DNA from: CAYJBP01 sp964368605
GTDB taxonomy: Bacteria > Bacillota > Dehalobacteriia > UBA4068
Direction of reading: 5' to 3'
Length of the DNA: 10,628 bases
Assembly: GCA_964368605.1 (NCBI GenBank)
Contig: CAYJBP010000089.1
Location: 1-10,628, forward strand
Part shown: one piece after another, positions 6,625 to 10,628 of the stretch
Numbering within the stretch: the first letter of the stretch is position 1
Layout of the letters: each line of letters begins with the position of its first letter
Made by a program: the position numbers and the translations under genes
The notes under the pieces: generated by a model
The model's input: the letters and a program-made list of their open reading frames with translations, nothing else
Told to the model about the DNA's origin: nothing
Database searches by the model: none

Positions 6625-6671
6625 AAAGAATAAAACCACAACCCACAAATCAAAATTTAAGGGGATATGCC

Positions 6672-7940
6672 ATGAAACAGGATAAAAATACCCGCCTGCG
6701 CCAATTGGCGGTGGGCTATTTGGATATCGAAATTATTGGCGATTTTGCCGAAAAAATGCTCAACCTAGCCTTGCAACAAGGCATCGAGCTGCATAATATC
6801 CGCCATCATAGTAGCCAGAATATCGAAATAACTATCCTTTTGGCCGATGCCTGGCGCTTGCGCAATTTGGCCAAGGCCGCAAGGGTGCGCTTTAAAATCA
6901 AAAAAAGGGGTGGCTTACCCTTTATTATTAAGCATATTACCGGCCATTTAAGCTTTTTTATTACCGCTTTTTTAGCCGCCATAGCCTTATATATTATGTT
7001 TAATTTTATTTGGCAGGTAGAGATTAAAAGTGATGATTATTTAGATGCCGGCCAATACCAGCAAATTTTAGCAATTGCCGCCGAATTTGGCCTTAAACCT
7101 GGTGCTAAAAATAGCGATTATGATCCGCAAATTATCAAATATAATCTACAAAATATGATGCCCCAGTTGCTTTTTGTGCAGGTGCATCGCGAGGGCATTA
7201 CCGCTATTATCGAAATTGCTTTACGGCGCGATGTTTTGCCGGAAGAGCTTCCCGAGCCGCCCGGCGATATTATTGCCGATTTTAATGGCTTAATTACCAA
7301 TATTTTGGTACATAGCGGCACTGCCGCCGTAGCTAGCGGCGATACCGTAAAAAAAGGGGATATTTTAGTTTATGGCTTTGGTGGAGCTAACCTGGTGGCG
7401 GCTAAAGCAATTATCGAGGCCACCGTATGGGCCGAGGCTGCATCCACTTGGCCTTTGATAGAGTCGGGGCAGCGAGCAGGCATTAATAGCGCCAGCGGCT
7501 TGGCCATGCAATTTAATTTTGGCGATCGGCCGGTAAAATTTTGGATTTATGGCCAAAATCAAGCCCCCTTTCCCCTTTATTCCCAGGCTGAAGTAGTTTA
7601 TCCGGCGCAAATATGGAGGAATATGGCCTTGCCCGTCGAATTGATTGAACATACTTGGTATGAGCAAGTGGCCTATCGCACAGAATATTCAGTAGACGAA
7701 GCCTTATATCATGCCGAGCGTAAAGCTTATCAACAGGCCATCTCGGCCTTGCCTTTGGCACATGATTTATTAAGCCAAAGCACCATTAACGGCGAAATCA
7801 ATGCCGATAGCGTATCGGTTAAGGTAGTTTTAGAAGCCAATGCCGATATCGGGGTTTTTGCACCTTTGGATGAGCAGCGTCGTCTTTTGTATCAAAATTA
7901 TATTGACCTTAATTTACAGCAGCAAAAGCCAACTAATTGA
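6672..7940 (+). CDS. yqfD: Sporulation membrane protein YqfD
   Basis: A 422-residue protein, similar in length to Bacillus subtilis YqfD (about 400 aa). Features seen: an N-terminal domain of about 80 residues beginning GYLDIEIIGDFAEKMLNLA with IELHNIR; the basic RGGLPF junction near 79-84; one clear membrane segment at about 92-114 ending FNFIWQVEI; then a large domain, presumably outside the membrane, containing SGTAAVASGDTVKKGDILVYG, a family hallmark. The C-terminal part is helical and Gln-rich. YqfD is required for efficient sporulation in Bacillus, but its biochemical activity is unknown. The start at 6672 has AAGGGG 7 bases upstream; an out-of-frame ATG at 6667 is ignored. It follows yqfC and probably shares its sporulation promoter. 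A weak hairpin separates it from phoH. Confidence 0.9.
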   Translation: MKQDKNTRLRQLAVGYLDIEIIGDFAEKMLNLALQQGIELHNIRHHSSQNIEITILLADAWRLRNLAKAARVRFKIKKRGGLPFIIKHITGHLSFFITAFLAAIALYIMFNFIWQVEIKSDDYLDAGQYQQILAIAAEFGLKPGAKNSDYDPQIIKYNLQNMMPQLLFVQVHREGITAIIEIALRRDVLPEELPEPPGDIIADFNGLITNILVHSGTAAVASGDTVKKGDILVYGFGGANLVAAKAIIEATVWAEAASTWPLIESGQRAGINSASGLAMQFNFGDRPVKFWIYGQNQAPFPLYSQAEVVYPAQIWRNMALPVELIEHTWYEQVAYRTEYSVDEALYHAERKAYQQAISALPLAHDLLSQSTINGEINADSVSVKVVLEANADIGVFAPLDEQRRLLYQNYIDLNLQQQKPTN

Positions 7941-7962
7941 TTCATTTTTTATCAGTCCTGTT

Positions 7963-7988
7963 TTGCCTTATTTAGGCAACTAATTTTT
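7963..7988 (+). terminator. Weak hairpin between yqfD and phoH (possible attenuator)
   Basis: TTGCCT (7963-7968) and AGGCAA (7974-7979) form a 6-bp stem with a 5-base loop, followed by CTAATTTTT. The stem is short and the T-run delayed, so it would end transcription only partly if at all. It is the only such structure in the gap of 60 bases. Confidence 0.3.
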
Positions 7989-7994
7989 GGAGGG
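7989..7994 (+). promoter_or_regulatory. Ribosome binding site supporting a TTG start for phoH
   Basis: GGAGGG lies 6 bases upstream of the TTG at 8001, and there is no in-frame ATG nearby. The strong site and spacing make TTG the likely initiation codon. Confidence 0.8.
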
Positions 7995-8000
7995 AATAAT

Positions 8001-8948
8001 TTGCCAAGCAAAACGATAAAACTGGTTTTAGGCGATATTGAGCAAACCCAAGCCATTGTGGGCGAAAACGATAGCCATCTGCGGCTTTTAGAACAAGGCT
8101 TGGCTGCCTCGATTGTAGTAAGGGGCAATGAGGCCATTTTAAGCGGCAGCGAAGAGGAACTTAATCGTGCTCAGGCGGTTTTAAAGCCATTAATCGGCAT
8201 GGCCGCCCTTAAGCAGCCGATTAGCGCTTTTAATATCAATTATGCCCTGGGCATTAAAGAGGATATCAGTGCCGATTTAGCCCAAAAATTGGCGCAGCCC
8301 ATTTATACCACACCCCGAGGCAAGGCCATTAAGCCCAAAACCTTAGGCCAATGGCAATATTTGCAAGCCATTGCCGCCAAAGATATTGTTTTTGGGATTG
8401 GGGCGGCCGGTACCGGCAAAACTTATTTGGCCGTGGCCGCAGCTGTGGCGGCCTTAAAGCAGCGTAAAGTGCAAAAAATTATCCTGGCTCGCCCGGCCGT
8501 AGAAGCAGGCGAAAAACTGGGCTTTTTGCCCGGCGATTTGCAAGATAAAGTAAACCCCTATTTGCGGCCAATCCATGATGCCTTAGACGATACCTTAGGC
8601 CATGATGCCACCCAAAAATATATGGAAAGAGGCATTATCGAGATTGCGCCTTTGGCCTATATGCGTGGCCGTACCTTAGACGAGGCCTTTATTATCCTAG
8701 ACGAAGCCCAAAATACCACACCCCAACAAATGAAAATGTTTTTAACCCGCCTAGGCATTGGCTCGCAGGCGGTAATAACCGGCGATATTACCCAAATCGA
8801 CTTGCCAAATGGCCAGGTTTGCGGCTTAATCGAGGCCGAAAAGCGGCTGAGCCATATTAGCGAAATCGGCTTTTGTTATCTGGGTAAAATGGATATTGTT
8901 CGCCATCGCTTGGTTCAAAAAATTATTGCCGCTTATGAGGATGCTTAA
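8001..8948 (+). CDS. phoH: PhoH-family ATPase (PhoH-like protein)
   Basis: A 315-residue cytoplasmic protein, close to the ~320 aa usual for PhoH. It has an N-terminal domain of about 110 residues and then the P-loop domain: Walker A GAAGTGKT at 134-141, ARPAVEAGEKLGFLPGD at 163-179, Walker B FIILDEAQNTT at 230-240 with Asp234/Glu235, and the sensor-like VITGDITQIDLP at 258-269. These are the diagnostic PhoH blocks. The family resembles the ATPase core of superfamily 1 helicases and is linked to RNA metabolism; it is often next to ybeY. The exact substrate is not settled. Translation begins at TTG 8001 with a strong ribosome binding site. It is 14 bases from the downstream 7TM-HD gene, so the two are probably co-transcribed and translationally linked. 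An intact N-terminus, P-loop and C-terminus suggest a functional enzyme. Confidence 0.95.
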   Translation: MPSKTIKLVLGDIEQTQAIVGENDSHLRLLEQGLAASIVVRGNEAILSGSEEELNRAQAVLKPLIGMAALKQPISAFNINYALGIKEDISADLAQKLAQPIYTTPRGKAIKPKTLGQWQYLQAIAAKDIVFGIGAAGTGKTYLAVAAAVAALKQRKVQKIILARPAVEAGEKLGFLPGDLQDKVNPYLRPIHDALDDTLGHDATQKYMERGIIEIAPLAYMRGRTLDEAFIILDEAQNTTPQQMKMFLTRLGIGSQAVITGDITQIDLPNGQVCGLIEAEKRLSHISEIGFCYLGKMDIVRHRLVQKIIAAYEDA

Positions 8949-8962
8949 GCGGCGGAGGAATT

Positions 8963-10628
8963 ATGTTCAAAAAGCAGGAAAAAAATCAAACTTCTAAACA
9001 GCGTATTTTAAGCCCCAAGCAAAACAAAACCGCCAAAATTATGCTTTTAGCGCTTTTGGCTATTTGTTCTTTTTTGATATTGTCTTTTGGCTTGGTCGAA
9101 ACCCAAATTACTTCGGTAGAAGGCGATATAGCCGGCGAAGATATCTTTTATAATGGCAATACCACCAGCTATACCAGCCAAATTCGCACCGAGGAGGCCA
9201 GATCGGCCGCCGCCAATACGGTAGAGCAAATTTATCGCATCGAAGACTCTGTGCTAGAAGATATTCTGGCCGATATTAATGAAGATTTCCAAATCATCGA
9301 GGATTTGCAAAATGATACCGAAACCGAGCTTAATGCTAAAATCCAAAGCCTAAATAATCAATTACCGGGTGAGTATAATGATGATTTGCTAACCTATATT
9401 TTAGAAACAGCCTCTTTTGCCGAGATTATTAATTGGCGCCAAAACTTGCGGACAGCAATTAGCAGCGTTTATCAGCCCGGCCTGCAAGAAGATGATCTTG
9501 CCGATGCCAAGGAGGAAATTTTAGCACTTATTATCGAAAGCACATTAAGTGATATCGGTAAGCAATTTTTAGAACATTATTTAAGAAGCTTTAGCCTAAG
9601 CCCCAACGAGATTTATGATGCCCAAGCCACCTCCTTAGCCGTAGAGGAGGCCATGCAGGCGGTGGATATGGTGCAGGTTACCGTGCAAAGAGGCGAAAAA
9701 ATATTAAGCCGTGGAGCAGCCATCACCGATGAACAAATCGAAAAATTGCAGGCTCTTAATATGTATAGCGAAACAGCCAGCTTTGCTCCTTATATGGGGC
9801 TGGGTTTGGTAATTGTGGCCTTTTTTGCAGTATTTGGCTATTATTTGGCCTTTTTTCAACCCAAGGTATTTGATCAGAAAAAGAATATTGTACTAATCGG
9901 CGTTGTTATTATCTTAAGCCTGTTTATCTATAAAGCAACTGCTGTACTTAATTTAGACAATGGCGGCGATACCTCTTATCTGGCCGGCTATTTGCTGCCT
10001 GTGGCTACTGCCTCAATGTTGATAGCTGTTTTAATCGGCCGCCATGTAGCTATTTTTGTAACTGTTCTATTAAGTGTATTTATTGCGATAATATATAATG
10101 GCCAGTTCTCTTATAGCTTAGTGGCTTTAGCAGGTGGTTTAGCCTCGATTATGGCTACCAGCCGCCTTAATCAGCGTGCCCAATTTGTTAATGCCAGCAT
10201 TTATATTACCCTGGCCAATATTTTTATTATTGCCGCCTGGGGCTTGCTTTATAATCAAAGCTATACCTTAATTGGTTGGGGCTTATTATTTGGCCTTTTA
10301 AATGGCTTTATTTCGGCTATTTTGGCCATGGGTTTATTGCCCTTTATGGAAAGTGCTTTTAGCATCACCACTGCGGTGCGCCTGCTGGAATTATCCAATT
10401 CCAATCATCCGCTTTTAAAACGGCTGATGATGGAGGCACCGGGCACCTATAATCATGCTATCTTAGTAGGTAATTTGGCCGAAGCTGCCGCCGATATGAT
10501 TGGCGCCGACCCCCTTTTGGTACGGGTGGGAGCTTATTATCATGATATCGGCAAATTAAAGCGCCCTTATTTTTTCATCGAAAACCAGGCCGGTGGCGAA
10601 AACCCCCACAATAAATTACAGCCAACTT
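8963..10628 (+). CDS. pgpH: 7TM-HD family c-di-AMP phosphodiesterase (PgpH/YqfF), 3' end missing
   Basis: The frame runs open from the ATG at 8963 to the window end (555 complete codons; family members are about 700 aa). Order seen: a basic cytoplasmic N-terminus; one membrane segment (about 26-45); a long acidic, helical 7TMR-HDED extracytoplasmic domain (about 46-270) with RGAAITDEQIEKLQALN near its end; about seven membrane helices (277-461); then the cytoplasmic HD domain, with His498 in APGTYNHAILVGNLAE and the His527-Asp528 pair in YYHDIGKLKRPYFFIENQ. The frame is cut after ENPHNKLQPT. Characterised relatives such as Listeria PgpH hydrolyse the second messenger c-di-AMP to pApA; that activity is inferred by family. 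GGAGG sits 4 bases before the start. The position after phoH and the expected ybeY-dgkA-cdd-era neighbours beyond the edge match Firmicute synteny. Confidence 0.95.
   Translation, partial: MFKKQEKNQTSKQRILSPKQNKTAKIMLLALLAICSFLILSFGLVETQITSVEGDIAGEDIFYNGNTTSYTSQIRTEEARSAAANTVEQIYRIEDSVLEDILADINEDFQIIEDLQNDTETELNAKIQSLNNQLPGEYNDDLLTYILETASFAEIINWRQNLRTAISSVYQPGLQEDDLADAKEEILALIIESTLSDIGKQFLEHYLRSFSLSPNEIYDAQATSLAVEEAMQAVDMVQVTVQRGEKILSRGAAITDEQIEKLQALNMYSETASFAPYMGLGLVIVAFFAVFGYYLAFFQPKVFDQKKNIVLIGVVIILSLFIYKATAVLNLDNGGDTSYLAGYLLPVATASMLIAVLIGRHVAIFVTVLLSVFIAIIYNGQFSYSLVALAGGLASIMATSRLNQRAQFVNASIYITLANIFIIAAWGLLYNQSYTLIGWGLLFGLLNGFISAILAMGLLPFMESAFSITTAVRLLELSNSNHPLLKRLMMEAPGTYNHAILVGNLAEAAADMIGADPLLVRVGAYYHDIGKLKRPYFFIENQAGGENPHNKLQPT

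Noticed and set aside
9047..9229. 60-codon minus-strand ORF
   Set aside because: It is antisense to the N-terminal membrane segment and HDED domain of the 7TM-HD gene, which is well supported by its own frame.

Overview
The window looks like a chromosomal segment of a low-to-moderate GC, Gram-positive, probably endospore-forming Firmicute (Clostridia-like). Four things point that way: the conserved order yqfC-yqfD-phoH-7TM-HD gene, a well-matched candidate sigma-E promoter in front of yqfC, an LPxTG wall-anchored surface protein, and a wall enzyme carrying three SLH motifs. I cannot name a genus.

Region 1 (1-3606, +) is the 3' part of a very large cell-surface protein that begins upstream of the window. 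It opens with a thymine-free Gly/Asp/Ser tract, continues through a MucBP-like domain and InlB B-repeat-like modules, and then through a long beta-rich stalk I do not recognise. It ends in a Pro/Asp-rich wall-spanning segment and an LPQTG sorting signal. A perfect 17-bp hairpin (3613-3652) separates it from the converging gene on the other strand.

Region 2 (3711-6229) holds a divergent pair sharing a ~210-bp intergenic region. Leftward is a D-amino acid aminotransferase (dat). Rightward is a secreted VanY/M15-type D,D-carboxypeptidase with three SLH repeats, closed by an intrinsic terminator. Together they could release D-Ala from the wall and convert it to pyruvate and D-Glu.

Region 3 (6230-10628, +) is the conserved yqfC, yqfD, phoH, pgpH/yqfF cluster. 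The first two are sporulation-associated; in Bacillus they belong to the mother-cell sigma-E programme. phoH encodes a PhoH-family ATPase. The last encodes a membrane HD-domain c-di-AMP phosphodiesterase and is cut by the window end. By synteny ybeY, dgkA, cdd and era would be expected beyond the edge.

No RNA genes, CRISPR arrays, insertion sequences or prophage genes were seen, and there is no gene-free stretch over 300 bases. Regions 2 and 3 are mostly familiar families. The least described material is the surface protein: its repeat tract, its unassigned stalk, and a near-duplicate of the sorting-signal segment.
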